Positions 36,592-45,585 of a stretch of DNA of 64,000 nt are shown piece by piece. How positions within the stretch are numbered: the stretch's first letter is position 1; every line of letters starts with the position of its first letter. Source of the stretch: Mycobacterium sp. 1465703.0 (GTDB taxonomy: Bacteria > Actinomycetota > Actinomycetes > Mycobacteriales > Mycobacteriaceae); assembly GCF_001672975.1 (NCBI RefSeq), contig NZ_LZKU01000143.1, positions 1-64,000 of the forward strand, read 5' to 3'. A program made the translations under genes and the position numbers. A model generated the notes under the pieces. It had not been told where the DNA came from, did not search any database, and saw only the letters and a list, made by a program, of their open reading frames with translations.

Positions 36592-37515
36592 TCAGCTCAA
36601 TTCGGCACTGAGATAACTGATTGCGTGACGGAATTCCTTGAGGATTTCGTGGTCGGGCACCACGAATCCGTAGTCGGCGTAGACCTGTTCGGTGGGGTGG
36701 CGGGTGACGTTCCAGCCGGTCGCGGCCAGGTGGTCAGCGGCTGGACGGCGATCCCCCAGCCAGACCAGCTCGCCGACGTCAATGTCCAGCCCGTGCTGAC
36801 GCCAGGTGTTGCGCATCGCCCGAGCCCGTTCGTCGGTGAATACGCTCATATCGGTGATGTTCTCGGTGGCCAGCCGGCTGCCCGCGGCGCTGAGCGCGGT
36901 GATGTTGTCCAGCAGCCGGTCCTGGGCTTCGGGCGGTAGATAGGGCAGCAGGCCTTCAGCGATCCAGGCGGTGGGGGAGCTGGTGTCAAACCCACTGTCG
37001 CGCAGGGCTGTTGGCCAATCATCGCGCAGATCGATAGCGACCGTCCGGCGCTCGGCGGTCGGTTCGGCACCGATCTGGGCGAGCGTGTCGGTCTTGAAGG
37101 CGATGACCTGAGGCTGGTCGACCTCGAAGACCACGGTGCCCGAAGGCCACGACAACCGATAGGCCCGCGCGTCGAGGCCGGCGGCCAAGATGACCGCCTG
37201 CCGGATTCCGGCGGCGGTGGCGGCGCCGAAGAAATCGTCGAAAAACCGGGTCCGCACGGTCATCTGCTCGCGCCGCTGCTGCAGCGTCGTCGGCATGTCG
37301 TCGCTCTCGAGTGGAATGTCGCCATCCAGCATCCGGATGAAGAAGGGGTGCCCGACCGCTCGCACCAACGGCTCGGCAAACCGGTCATCAAGCAGTGGAT
37401 CTGGCTCGCGGGAAGCCAGCGCTCGGGAGGCCGCCACCATGGTGGCGGTCGCCCCCACGCTGGAGGCCAGGTCCCAGCTGTCGCCCTCGCTGCGCGCCGA
37501 GCCAAGTGATGACAT
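36592..37515 (-). CDS. SAM-dependent methyltransferase, TIGR00027/LCM family
   Basis: 307 residues. N-terminal [20 protein letters not shown] and [17 protein letters not shown], then [40 protein letters not shown] (SAM site), [18 protein letters not shown] and [20 protein letters not shown]. This is the mycobacterial family of putative leucine-carboxymethyltransferase-like proteins, present in many copies; substrates are mostly unknown. It converges with zwf (32 bases apart) and is divergent from the CitE-like gene. Confidence 0.92.
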   Translation of the reverse strand: MSSLGSARSEGDSWDLASSVGATATMVAASRALASREPDPLLDDRFAEPLVRAVGHPFFIRMLDGDIPLESDDMPTTLQQRREQMTVRTRFFDDFFGAATAAGIRQAVILAAGLDARAYRLSWPSGTVVFEVDQPQVIAFKTDTLAQIGAEPTAERRTVAIDLRDDWPTALRDSGFDTSSPTAWIAEGLLPYLPPEAQDRLLDNITALSAAGSRLATENITDMSVFTDERARAMRNTWRQHGLDIDVGELVWLGDRRPAADHLAATGWNVTRHPTEQVYADYGFVVPDHEILKEFRHAISYLSAELS

Positions 37516-37702
37516 TCGTTTTCCCCTTCACAGATTCCGTCCGCCGCGTCGGCCAGTTCGCCCACCGGGCCCTTCGCCACCCGCGGCTACCCCACCGGTA
37601 CCGAAGGGTACTTTCTGCCTATGCCGCGCGCACCACGCATTCGTCGTGCCCGCATGTGGCGCCCATCCCCGCTGAGCTCGACGACAGGAAGTGAACCACT
37701 CC

Positions 37703-38581
37703 ATGCCGACCCTGCGCCCGCGCCGATCCGCTCTGTATCTGCCCGGCAACAAGCCCCGCGCGCTGGAGAAGGGTAAAACGCTGCCGGCGGACGTGCTGAT
37801 ATTCGACCTCGAGGATGCCGTCGGGCCCGACGCGAAGGCCGAGTCGCGGGCGACGGTGTGCGACGCGATCTCGTCGGAGAGCTACCGGCCCCGCGAGATC
37901 GTGGTGCGCATCAACGGCTTGGACACCGACTGGCACGATGACGATTTGGCGGCCGTGGCCGGATCGAGCGCCGACGGCGTGCTGGTGCCGAAAGTTGAGA
38001 CAGGGCAACAGGTTCAAGCGCTGGCCGACTCACTCGACGCACTGGGAGCACCGAAGTCGTTGCAGCTGTGGGTGATGGTGGAAACGCCGCGGGCCTTTCT
38101 GCGCGCCGAGGAGGTCGCGTCGGCCAGCGACCGCCTGGCCGGCTTGGTGGTGGGCACTAACGACCTGGTCAACGAGCTGCACGGGCTACACGTCGCCGGG
38201 CGCGCGCCCGCGCTGCCGGCCCTGGGCCTGGCCCTGTTGGGAGCGAGGGCGGCCGGCAAGGTCATCTTGGATGGCGTGTTCAACGACATCACCGACGAGG
38301 AAGCATTCCGGGCCGAGGCCCGGCAGGGCCGCGAAATGGGATTCGACGGCAAGACCTTGATCCACCCGTCGCAGATCACTCCAGCCAATGAGCTGTTCGG
38401 TCCGTCACAGAAGGAGGTGTCCGACGCCCGCAAGATCGTCTCGGCCTACGAGCAGGCGCAGGCCGCGGGTACCAGCGTGATCACCGTCGATGGCCGCATG
38501 ATCGAGAGCCTGCATGTCCGCGATGCCCAGCGAATACTCACCCTCGCCGATTTGATTGCGGAGAAGCAATCCGCTTCCTAG
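37703..38581 (+). CDS. HpcH/HpaI aldolase / citrate-lyase beta-like protein
   Basis: 292 residues from ATG 37703 (AGGAAG well placed; GTG 37691 leaves no room for a ribosome site). TIM-barrel lyase: RRSALYLPGNKPRALEKGKT, the metal-binding LIFDLEDAVGPDAKAESR, IVVRINGLDT, the strand VLVPKVETGQQV, VMVETPRAFL, GTNDLVNELHG, and a C-terminal IHPSQITPANELFG. These are the acyl-CoA lyase features of CitE-like stand-alone proteins such as beta-methylmalyl-CoA or citramalyl-CoA lyase; no citrate lyase alpha or gamma genes are near. Upstream of the M42 peptidase, same strand, 113 bases. Confidence 0.88.
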   Translation: MPTLRPRRSALYLPGNKPRALEKGKTLPADVLIFDLEDAVGPDAKAESRATVCDAISSESYRPREIVVRINGLDTDWHDDDLAAVAGSSADGVLVPKVETGQQVQALADSLDALGAPKSLQLWVMVETPRAFLRAEEVASASDRLAGLVVGTNDLVNELHGLHVAGRAPALPALGLALLGARAAGKVILDGVFNDITDEEAFRAEARQGREMGFDGKTLIHPSQITPANELFGPSQKEVSDARKIVSAYEQAQAAGTSVITVDGRMIESLHVRDAQRILTLADLIAEKQSAS

Positions 38582-38694
38582 GGCAGGGGCGATGTCGGGC
38601 GCCCGCGGCGGTGCACGACGAGCGCCCGCGACGGGCGTTCGGTGTCGGCCACACGGTAGGTTGAACGCGTTCCGACGACTCGAGAGGAGATGAC

Positions 38695-39927
38695 GTGGGC
38701 CGAACCGCGGGCATGGCCGAGGCCGACCGCACGTGGATGATCGACACGCTGCTCGCGCTGTTGCAGACCCCGAGCCCGGCCGGACGCACGGACGCCGTGA
38801 TGCAGGTGATCGGCGACATCTTCGATCACTTCGGGGTGCCATTCACGTTGACCCGGCGCGGAGCGCTGACGGCCGAACTCCCGGGCGAGTCCGCGACCAC
38901 CGATCGGGCAGTAGTGGTCCACTCCGACACCATCGGCTGCATGGTCCGTGAGCTCAAGGACAACGGGCGTCTGGAAATTGTTCCGGTGGGCACGTTTTCG
39001 GCGCGGTTCGCCGCCGGTGCGCGGGTGCGCATCTTCATCGACGATCCTGACGAGTTCATCACCGGCACGGTCATGCCCCTCAAGGCGAGTGGGCATGCGT
39101 TCGGGGACGGCATCGACACGCAGCCCACCAACTGGGAGCACGTCGAGGTTCGCATCGACCGCAAGGTGTCGACGCGGGAGGACCTGGTTCGGCTCGGCTT
39201 GCAAGTGGGTGACTTCGTCGCGTTGATCACCAGCCCCGAGCTCACCGCCGACGGTTTCATCGTTTCGCGTCACCTGGACGGGAAGGCGGGCGTTGCGATC
39301 GCGCTCGCCCTGGCGAAGAACTTCTCCGAGAACAAAGTGGTTCTGCCACACCGCACCACGATCTTGGTCACCATCACCGAGGAGGTCGGCCACGGAGCAA
39401 GCCACGGCCTGCCCGCCGACGTCGCCGAGCTCGTTTCGGTGGACAACGCAGTGTGCGCCCCCGGCCAGCATTCCCTCGAGGACGGCGTGACTATTCCGAT
39501 GGCCGATATGCACGGCCCGTTCGACTACCACCTGACGCGCAAACTCTGCCGGCTCGCCCAGGAGCAGGGAATCAAGTACGCCCGCGACATTTTTCGTTAT
39601 TACCGATCCGACGCCGCGGCGGCTATCGAGGCCGGGGCCAACACCCGGGCCGCGCTGGTCGGCTTCGGACTCGACGGCAGTCACGGCTGGGAACGGACCC
39701 ACATCGATTCGCTGGAGGCCGCCTACAACCTGCTGCACTGCTGGCTGCAGACACCGTTGACGTTCGCCAAGTGGGACGCCAAGCCATCGGGCAAGCTCGA
39801 GGACTTCCCGTCGGCGGAGCAGCCCGCGCCCAGCGAGCGGTGGGTGCCGCTGTCTCGCGGCGATTACGAAAGTCCCGGCGAAGCGTCGCCCGGGACGGTC
39901 TGGCCGCCGGAGGGGCCCCAGGCCTGA
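38695..39927 (+). CDS. M42-like aminopeptidase of the NAGGN osmoprotectant family
   Basis: 410 residues from GTG 38695 with GAGGAG five bases upstream. Features: LLALLQTPSPAGRTDAVMQ, RAVVVHSDTIGCMVRELKD (metal His, Asp), HAFGDGIDTQ, HLDGKAGVAIALALAK (metal Asp), ILVTITEEVGHGASHGLP (catalytic EE) and a C-terminal LVGFGLDGSHGWERTHIDS. The family (trio_M42 hydrolases) is normally encoded with an amidotransferase and an acetyltransferase that make N-acetylglutaminylglutamine amide; those two are absent from this window. Binuclear Zn peptidase, cytosolic. Alone, it may cleave dipeptides unrelated to osmoprotection. Confidence 0.85.
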   Translation: MGRTAGMAEADRTWMIDTLLALLQTPSPAGRTDAVMQVIGDIFDHFGVPFTLTRRGALTAELPGESATTDRAVVVHSDTIGCMVRELKDNGRLEIVPVGTFSARFAAGARVRIFIDDPDEFITGTVMPLKASGHAFGDGIDTQPTNWEHVEVRIDRKVSTREDLVRLGLQVGDFVALITSPELTADGFIVSRHLDGKAGVAIALALAKNFSENKVVLPHRTTILVTITEEVGHGASHGLPADVAELVSVDNAVCAPGQHSLEDGVTIPMADMHGPFDYHLTRKLCRLAQEQGIKYARDIFRYYRSDAAAAIEAGANTRAALVGFGLDGSHGWERTHIDSLEAAYNLLHCWLQTPLTFAKWDAKPSGKLEDFPSAEQPAPSERWVPLSRGDYESPGEASPGTVWPPEGPQA

Positions 39928-39932
39928 GGCAG

Positions 39933-41390
39933 CTACATCTGCGCCCAGACGATCTTCGTCTGTAGGTAGGTCTCGATGCCGGCCTTGCCGGATTCGTGGC
40001 CCCAACCGGATTGCTTGTAGCCACCGAATGGCATGGAGTGGTCGTACGGAAAGGCACAGTTGAGTCCGACGGTTCCGGCCTTGAGCCGCTTGGCCAGCCG
40101 GTGCGACCGGCCGAGGTCCTTGGTCCACACCGTGGCGGCCAGCCCGTAGGTGCTGTTGTTCGCCAAGTCGACGGCCTCGTCCTCGTCGTCGAACGGAACG
40201 ATCGTGACGACCGGGCCGAAGATCTCCTCCTGAAACAGCCGGCTGGTGTCGGGGTCGACGTTGGTGACGACGGTGGGGTGCACGAAGTAGCCCTTGCGGT
40301 TGAGCCGGTGCCCGCCGGTGACGATCTCGGCGCCATCGGACCTGCCTTGCTCGAGGTAACCCAGCACCCGATCGAGTTGCTTCTGGCTGATCAGCGGACC
40401 GCTCATGGTGCCCTCTTCTTTGGGGCCGCCCATCTTCATCGCATTCGCGACCATTGCCATGCCTTCGACCACCTGGTCGTAGACACCGCGCTGCACCAGG
40501 ATGCGGGAACCGCACACGCAGGCCTGCCCGGAGTGGACGAAGGTGCCGAACGCCGACATCGGGATCGCCTTCTTCAATTTCGCGTCGTCGAAGATCAGCA
40601 CCGGAGACTTGCCCCCGAGTTCCAGAGTGACTTTGTTGAGGTTGCTGTCGGCCGAGGCGTGCACGATGGCGCGGCCGACCTCGGTCGAGCCGGTGAAGGC
40701 GACCTTTTCGACGTCGGGGTGCGCGGTGATCGCCGCGCCGACGGTGTGCCCGTACCCGTTGACCAGGTTGGCCACCCCGTCGGGGACTCCGGCCTCGGCC
40801 AGCAGGCGCATCAGCATGTGGGCTGAAAGTGGTGTCTCCTCAGCGGGTTTGACCACGCTGTTACAGCCGGCCGCCAGCGCCGGCGCGAGCTTGGCGCAGA
40901 AATTGAAGACCGGGCCGTTCCACGGGAAGATGAGCCCCACCACGTCGTAGGGTTCGCGCACGGTGTAGGTGTGCATGTGCGAGTCGACGCCGGTCAGGCC
41001 GCCGGTGTTCACGTCGCGCGCGATGCCGTCGATCTTGGTACACCAGCCGGCGTAATAGCGGAACCATTCGGCGCCGATTTTCACCTGCATTGCCGCTTGA
41101 GCGGGATACATTCCGGCATTGAGCATTTCGAGTTCGGCGAGTAGCTCGGCGTTCTCGTCGATCAGGTCGGCGACCCGCCACAGGATCTTGGCTCGTTCGT
41201 AGTCGGGCTTTCCGGACCAGATCCCGGACTCGGCACTGGCTTTCGCACGGGCCACCGCCTCGTTGACCGCTTCGGTGCCACAGTCGGTGAAGTGGCTGAT
41301 CTGTTCCTCGGTGGAGGGGTCGAAGATCGGAATCACGTCACCGGTACCGGGACGTTCGCGTACCTCGTCCAACACGGATTGCACCGACAT
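39933..41390 (-). CDS. Aldehyde dehydrogenase (NAD-dependent, ALDH family)
   Basis: 485 residues. NAD-binding VGLIFPWNGPVFNFCAKLAP, KPAEETPLSAHMLMRLLAEAG and FTGSTEVGRAIVHASADSN; general base Glu in VTLELGGKSPVLIF; nucleophile Cys in FVHSGQACVCGSRILVQRG; C-terminal FPYDHSMPFGGYKQSGWGHE. A standard ALDH oxidising aldehydes to acids. Converges with the M42 peptidase (6 bases apart). The methyltransferase lies upstream on the same strand. Substrate not evident. Confidence 0.95.
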   Translation of the reverse strand: MSVQSVLDEVRERPGTGDVIPIFDPSTEEQISHFTDCGTEAVNEAVARAKASAESGIWSGKPDYERAKILWRVADLIDENAELLAELEMLNAGMYPAQAAMQVKIGAEWFRYYAGWCTKIDGIARDVNTGGLTGVDSHMHTYTVREPYDVVGLIFPWNGPVFNFCAKLAPALAAGCNSVVKPAEETPLSAHMLMRLLAEAGVPDGVANLVNGYGHTVGAAITAHPDVEKVAFTGSTEVGRAIVHASADSNLNKVTLELGGKSPVLIFDDAKLKKAIPMSAFGTFVHSGQACVCGSRILVQRGVYDQVVEGMAMVANAMKMGGPKEEGTMSGPLISQKQLDRVLGYLEQGRSDGAEIVTGGHRLNRKGYFVHPTVVTNVDPDTSRLFQEEIFGPVVTIVPFDDEDEAVDLANNSTYGLAATVWTKDLGRSHRLAKRLKAGTVGLNCAFPYDHSMPFGGYKQSGWGHESGKAGIETYLQTKIVWAQM

Positions 41391-41482
41391 GCGCTTCCTC
41401 CTGACGTGAATGCCGCAGAAGTTACGCGGTTAACCCCACGCTGTCTACGACATCCGGAAGAAAGCGCGGAAGCGAGGCTCCC

Positions 41483-42226
41483 TTACCGGCCGCGGGCGAT
41501 CCGATCGGCGCGCCAGCACCGGGACTGCATGGGAATGTCGATCGCCTCGGCGCCGGGGAACCGCTCCGCCAGAACCGCGCGGGCATTGTCGAGTCGCCGT
41601 GCGCGGTCATCCGGAGAGGCGATGATCACCCGGCTGTACGTCCCGACCATCGCAACGACATCGGCGATTCGCATGGTCCGCACGAACTCGAACGTCTCGC
41701 GGGCAATGTTGTGGAAGATCTGTGGATCGGGCAGCACGACGTTCTCGTGACGCCGGCGGAACCGGTCGGGTGCATCCGCCTCGGCCGTGTCGTCGCCGGG
41801 CGCCAGGTCGAGGTCGCGGACCCAGTCCACATCGCGATCCCGACTGGTCCAGATCAGCCCGAACCGCCCGCCGTCACGCAGGACCCGGCCGATCTCCGGG
41901 ACGGCGCGTTCGGGATCCATCCAGTGCCAGGCCGACGAAACGAACACCGCATCCGCGGAATGGTCGGGGAGGGGGATCGCCTCACCGGTGCCCGCCACGG
42001 CACGAACCTCGGGGGACCGCTCGGAAAGCACCGCACGCATCCGCGCATCGGGCTCCACCGCGACGACCTGTGCGGCCCTGCCGACAAGCGTTCGGGTGAA
42101 CAGTCCGGTGCCCGCACCCACGTCGACCGCCACGTCGCAGTCGGAGGGCAGCAACCAGTCCACCGCCTGCTGCGGGGCCTGGGGTCGCAGCCCGTCGTAA
42201 TCCTCGGCGATGGAGCCGAAGGACAT
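41483..42226 (-). CDS. Class I SAM-dependent methyltransferase
   Basis: 247 residues from ATG 42226 (MSFGSIAEDYDGLRPQ); the frame runs to 42286 but the family begins here. Motifs: VAVDVGAGTGLFTRTLVGRA, VVAVEPDARMRAVLSERSPE, AVAGTGEAIPLPDHSADAVF, SSAWHWMDPERAVPEIGRVL. The Ala-Trp-His-Trp signature is typical of the Methyltransf_11 group that includes yeast Crg1 and Tmt-like enzymes. Cytosolic, substrate unknown. Downstream of the GAP-family gene on the same strand. Confidence 0.85.
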   Translation of the reverse strand: MSFGSIAEDYDGLRPQAPQQAVDWLLPSDCDVAVDVGAGTGLFTRTLVGRAAQVVAVEPDARMRAVLSERSPEVRAVAGTGEAIPLPDHSADAVFVSSAWHWMDPERAVPEIGRVLRDGGRFGLIWTSRDRDVDWVRDLDLAPGDDTAEADAPDRFRRRHENVVLPDPQIFHNIARETFEFVRTMRIADVVAMVGTYSRVIIASPDDRARRLDNARAVLAERFPGAEAIDIPMQSRCWRADRIARGR

Positions 42227-42301
42227 TGCTCGCTCTTGACGATTAGTCACACGCGACAAGGTAATCCAGCTCGCTGTGCATGACATGAGAAGTTTGGTGC
42301 A

Positions 42302-42985
42302 TCACCAGAGTGCGCTGTGATTGACCAGTGCGTCGGCGATGAGTCCAACCCCGAAAACCAGGAACAACAGTCGCACCGACATCGGGCCGTAGCGGGTGAG
42401 CGCACGCACGATCCTGCGCTGAATGCGTTTGGCTCGCATGGTCTTCCTCATCGACAACGCGAGAATCAGCATCGGCGGCGAGAGAGCGATCGCCCAGTAG
42501 ACGATGATGGCCAACGGCCACAACGGCGGTCGTGGGTGCAGCGCGGCGAGCATCGCCAAGCCGGTGAGGTAGGGCACGGCCGTGGGAGCCTGGCCACTGC
42601 CCACCGCCAGCCCCAGGAATCCGAGCAGCCATGGACGTTCTCGCATGGCCGCCAAGGCCCAGCCGGGTGCCGAGGATTGTGCGGTCAACGGGAAGTAAGC
42701 CAGACCGACCAGCACGATGCCCACCAGCAGTTCACCGCGAAACCGAGTCGCCGGCGTGAGGTGAAAGTCGAATACCTGGCTGAGGAAGTCGATGCCCAAC
42801 ACCGTGCACACGCCGAAAGTGGTCGTCACCGCGAACACGCCCGCCACGTAACTCAGGGCACCGGGAAGTGGTGACCGACGACCGAGCCGGCTGTCGAAGA
42901 TGACGGCCGAAACTACCCCCACGTTGAGCACATTGAGCGAGTCGAGAAACGCCAGGCCGGCCAGCGCCAGGACCGTAGCCGCCAT
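42302..42985 (-). CDS. GAP-family membrane protein
   Basis: 227 residues with six membrane helices. N terminus VLALAGLAFLDSLNVLNVG; later segments include GALSYVAGVFAVTTTFGVC, LLVGIVLVGLAYFPLTAQ, PLAIIVYWAIALSPPMLILA and a final LFLVFGVGLIADALV. The pattern is the actinobacterial GAP (GPL-addressing protein) family, related to LysE/DsbD-like exporters; in M. smegmatis Gap is needed to bring glycopeptidolipids to the surface. Here it is not next to GPL biosynthesis genes, although two glycosyltransferase/methyltransferase sets occur elsewhere in the window. Substrate unknown. Confidence 0.82.
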   Translation of the reverse strand: MAATVLALAGLAFLDSLNVLNVGVVSAVIFDSRLGRRSPLPGALSYVAGVFAVTTTFGVCTVLGIDFLSQVFDFHLTPATRFRGELLVGIVLVGLAYFPLTAQSSAPGWALAAMRERPWLLGFLGLAVGSGQAPTAVPYLTGLAMLAALHPRPPLWPLAIIVYWAIALSPPMLILALSMRKTMRAKRIQRRIVRALTRYGPMSVRLLFLVFGVGLIADALVNHSALW

Positions 42986-43274
42986 GTGCCAGTACCGGCC
43001 CTAGCGCCCGGATCTACCGGCTGCCCGCGGCGAGCGGCGCACCGACCACGGCGAAACGATCCAAGCGGCGATCATGCTGCAGACAATAGTTCGGGTGCGA
43101 ACTTGTCGGCGGATGATGGCCGTTCTCCGCGGCTGTAGCGCGTTCACCTCTCCCGACGCAGGGGCCGATGTCGTTGGCGCAGGTGATGAACGGCATTATC
43201 GATGCGTCGGCGACGCGCGGATTTAATGTCGCGGGAGTCAAACGGTGATAACACATCACGGAGGGGTGGCGAGG

Positions 43275-43742
43275 ATGACCACACTTACCGCGCAGGGGCT
43301 ACGTGAATACCTGGTCGGGGCTTGGGCGTTGGAGTCCTACCAGAGCTCCGACGTGGATGGTTCAAACGTGCGTCACCCGCTGGGAACCGACGCCCGCGGA
43401 ATCATCATGTACACCGCGGACGGCTGCATGTCCGCCCAGATCATGCGCGCCGACCGCGCGCCGGTTGCCCGCGGCGATCTTCAGCTCGCGGACAACGACG
43501 AATTGGCGGCGGCGGCCAGGGGATATCTGGCCTACGCCGGACCGTACAGCGTTCTCGACGACGGCGTTATCGCCCACCACGTAGACGTCAGCCTGCTGCC
43601 CAACTGGATCGGCGGAACACAATACCGTGCAGCGCAAGTCGGCGATGACCGCTTGCAGCTCGGCCCCGCCGAGCCCGTGCTGATCAAAGGCAAGCTCCGC
43701 AACGGACGCCTGATCTGGCGGCGGGCGAAACCGGCCAAATAG
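43275..43742 (+). CDS. Lipocalin-like domain protein
   Basis: 155 residues from ATG 43275; the frame begins at 43245 but the domain starts at MTTLTAQGLREYLVGAWALE. Lipocalin_5 pattern: LVGAWALESYQSSDVDG, HPLGTDARGIIMYTADGCMS, YLAYAGPYSVLDDGVIAHHV and SLLPNWIGGTQYRAAQVGDD. Single small beta-barrel without signal; such proteins bind small ligands and often sit beside short-chain dehydrogenases. Here an SDR follows 56 bases downstream on the same strand, likely cotranscribed. Confidence 0.82.
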   Translation: MTTLTAQGLREYLVGAWALESYQSSDVDGSNVRHPLGTDARGIIMYTADGCMSAQIMRADRAPVARGDLQLADNDELAAAARGYLAYAGPYSVLDDGVIAHHVDVSLLPNWIGGTQYRAAQVGDDRLQLGPAEPVLIKGKLRNGRLIWRRAKPAK

Positions 43743-43798
43743 CCCGTTGCGCAGCGGGACTCACCAGGCTTTAGCCGCGTCGACCTCAGGAGAACGCA

Positions 43799-44560
43799 AT
43801 GGGATTGCTCGACCATAAAACGGCGGTCATCACCGGCGCCAATTCTGGCATCGGGCTGGCCACCGCGCAGCGGTTCCTTGACGAAGGCGCCCGCCGGGTA
43901 TTCATCACCGGCCGACGCCAGGCCGAACTCGACCATGCCGCAAAGCAATTGGGGCCCCGCGCTACTGCCGTGCCCGGCGATGTCGGATCACCGGCGGACC
44001 TGGACCGGCTGTACGCCGAAGTCGCGGCCGCCGGGAATAACCTCGACATCGTGATGGCCAACGCCGGATCGACGAGGGTGGCACGGCTGGGGGAGATTAC
44101 CGACGACGACCTCGACGTGCTGCTGACCACCAACGTCAAGGGAGTCGTCCACACCGTTCAGAAAGCGCTGCCGCTGCTCAACGACGGCGCCTCGATCATC
44201 CTGACCGGCTCCACCACCGCCGACCGCGGGCGCGCCGGGCTGAGTATCTACGCCGCCACCAAGGCGGCCGTCCGATCACTGGCCCGGGCCTGGGCGAGTG
44301 AACTCGCCGACCGCAACATCCGAGTCAACGTCATCGTGGCCGGATCCACCGCCACTCCGGGAAGCGACACACTGGCCGCGCAGACCGATCCCGATGCTTC
44401 GGTCGACGAGTTCCGGGCGGGACGCATCGCCACGATTCCGCTGGGCCGCTTCGCCGATCCGACCGAGATCGCCAATGCTGCAGTGTTTTTGGCCAGCGAT
44501 CTGTCCAGCTTCAGCACTGGATCCACGGTGACCGCCGACGGCGGCTTCAACCAAGTCTGA
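43799..44560 (+). CDS. Short-chain dehydrogenase/reductase
   Basis: 253 residues, ATG 43799 after AGGAGAACGCA. Classical SDR: cofactor motif TGANSGIGLATAQRF (residues 12-26), VMANAGS, a Ser of the catalytic set in SIILTGSTTADRG, YAATKAAVRSL with Tyr and Lys, and a C-terminal FLASDLSSFSTGSTVTADGGFN. NAD(P)-dependent oxidoreductase in the cytosol. Follows the lipocalin-like gene. The Thr-Gly-Arg-Arg after the second strand suggests NADP preference; substrate unknown. Confidence 0.92.
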   Translation: MGLLDHKTAVITGANSGIGLATAQRFLDEGARRVFITGRRQAELDHAAKQLGPRATAVPGDVGSPADLDRLYAEVAAAGNNLDIVMANAGSTRVARLGEITDDDLDVLLTTNVKGVVHTVQKALPLLNDGASIILTGSTTADRGRAGLSIYAATKAAVRSLARAWASELADRNIRVNVIVAGSTATPGSDTLAAQTDPDASVDEFRAGRIATIPLGRFADPTEIANAAVFLASDLSSFSTGSTVTADGGFNQV

Positions 44561-44574
44561 CGGAGCCGATGAGC

Positions 44575-45228
44575 TCAGTGCTGATGATCCGCGACGTTGT
44601 CGGCCAGTTCATCGAAGATTGCTTGGTTCAGGCCGAAGGCGGTTTTCACCTCGCCGACTATCCGATCGATTTCGGCGGCGTCGGTGCGAAGCTCATCAAG
44701 ACGTTTGCGGTAGGCATCTTTATATGGTTTGGGCCGCACCGGAAATTCGTAGAACGCAAGACCGGCGCCGCGAAGGTCATACGTGCGATCCATGATTTTG
44801 CCGATGCCCCGGCCTCCGGAGAGGTCCCCGAGATAGCGCGTGTAGTGGTGGGCCACCAGTTCACCACCCCAGCTGAGGGCATCGAGCCGCTGCGCGTAGG
44901 CCGCAGCGGCGGGGGAGTCGACGTCGCGTGCGGCACCGTCGGGCAGCCAATAATCGAGATCGGCATCGATAGCCGTCAGGCGCTCCAACGCGGGGTCGTA
45001 GACCGCCGCGACCATCGAGTCGTCACGGCGGCCCCGCACGGCCTTCTCCAGGGCGGCGTAGACCACGCGCAGCCGCAGCAAGTAGGCCGAATAGCCAGCC
45101 GCCCCGATCCGGCCCGCCAGCAGTTCGGACATGAAGGGGCTCTGCTCGGCGGCGTCGTGTTCGGCCGCCGAGCCCTCCTTCATCGCGACCGACAGACGGC
45201 GGCTGGTTGAGACGGCGACCGGGCACAT
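44575..45228 (-). CDS. Biliverdin-producing heme oxygenase
   Basis: 217 residues (ATG 45228, though inner starts such as 45183 are possible). The heme ligand His lies in the N-terminal motif EGSAAEHDAAEQSPFMSELL; the signature ELVAHHYTRYLGDLSGGRG holds the distal helix glycines (GDLSGG); the C-terminal part has FYEFPVRPKPYKDAYRKRLD. This is the HmuO/HO-1 class, which degrades heme to biliverdin, iron and CO using reduced ferredoxin or flavodoxin. It differs from the IsdG-like MhuD of M. tuberculosis, which makes mycobilin without CO. Converges with the SDR (14 bases). Confidence 0.92.
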   Translation of the reverse strand: MCPVAVSTSRRLSVAMKEGSAAEHDAAEQSPFMSELLAGRIGAAGYSAYLLRLRVVYAALEKAVRGRRDDSMVAAVYDPALERLTAIDADLDYWLPDGAARDVDSPAAAAYAQRLDALSWGGELVAHHYTRYLGDLSGGRGIGKIMDRTYDLRGAGLAFYEFPVRPKPYKDAYRKRLDELRTDAAEIDRIVGEVKTAFGLNQAIFDELADNVADHQH

Positions 45229-45585
45229 GACCTGCTCAGATTACATTGGTGATCGCGAAGGCGGTGGTTACCGCAGCCGATGCAATCAGAGCCGGCGCGC
45301 GAGTGATGCTGGCGGGGGAAGTTTCTTGAGCGCGTGGGGAAATCGGTGCGGGCAAGTCTGCCCGGAGTGCGAACCGCGGCTGACCTGGTCCAGAGTGGCG
45401 GCACACATCTGGACGCCGATGGCGTCGGGCCATACCGACGACGACGTCCCCATCATCACGCTGCACCGCCCCTGACCTGTCGCGACCCGGCTGCTATTTC
45501 AATCGAAGGGCGCCTAATCCGCCGGCGGCCATCTACAGTTCGACAGATAGCGATTGGATTGCGATAACACCTAGAGGACAGTGCG
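45229..45585. other. Intergenic region between heme oxygenase and SnoaL-like gene
   Basis: About 357 bases. It contains one plausible short ORF (45326-45475) described separately. The rest shows no family signature; a regulator site for heme oxygenase may be here but no repeat stands out. Confidence 0.5.
45326..45475 (+). CDS. Possible small cysteine-rich protein (CxxxCxxC)
   Basis: A 49-residue frame from TTG 45326, five bases after GGGGGAA. It reads SAWGNRCGQVCPECEPRL then TWSRVAAHIWTPMASGHTDD and VPIITLHRP. The three Cys and later His residues could bind zinc. The frame is open further upstream, so the start is a choice. It might be noise in a GC-rich gap; the ordered Cys spacing and ribosome site are the only support. 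Check for conservation in other mycobacteria. Confidence 0.3.
   Translation: MSAWGNRCGQVCPECEPRLTWSRVAAHIWTPMASGHTDDDVPIITLHRP

Noticed and set aside
38578-40515. 645-residue open frame on the minus strand
   Set aside because: It lies antisense to the M42 peptidase and aldehyde dehydrogenase region, has no family motif and an Arg/Gly-rich composition typical of GC-rich antisense frames.
44575-45228. MhuD/IsdG-type heme-degrading protein
   Set aside because: The His motif and GDLSGG belong to the HmuO/HO-1 all-helical fold, not the ferredoxin-like IsdG fold.
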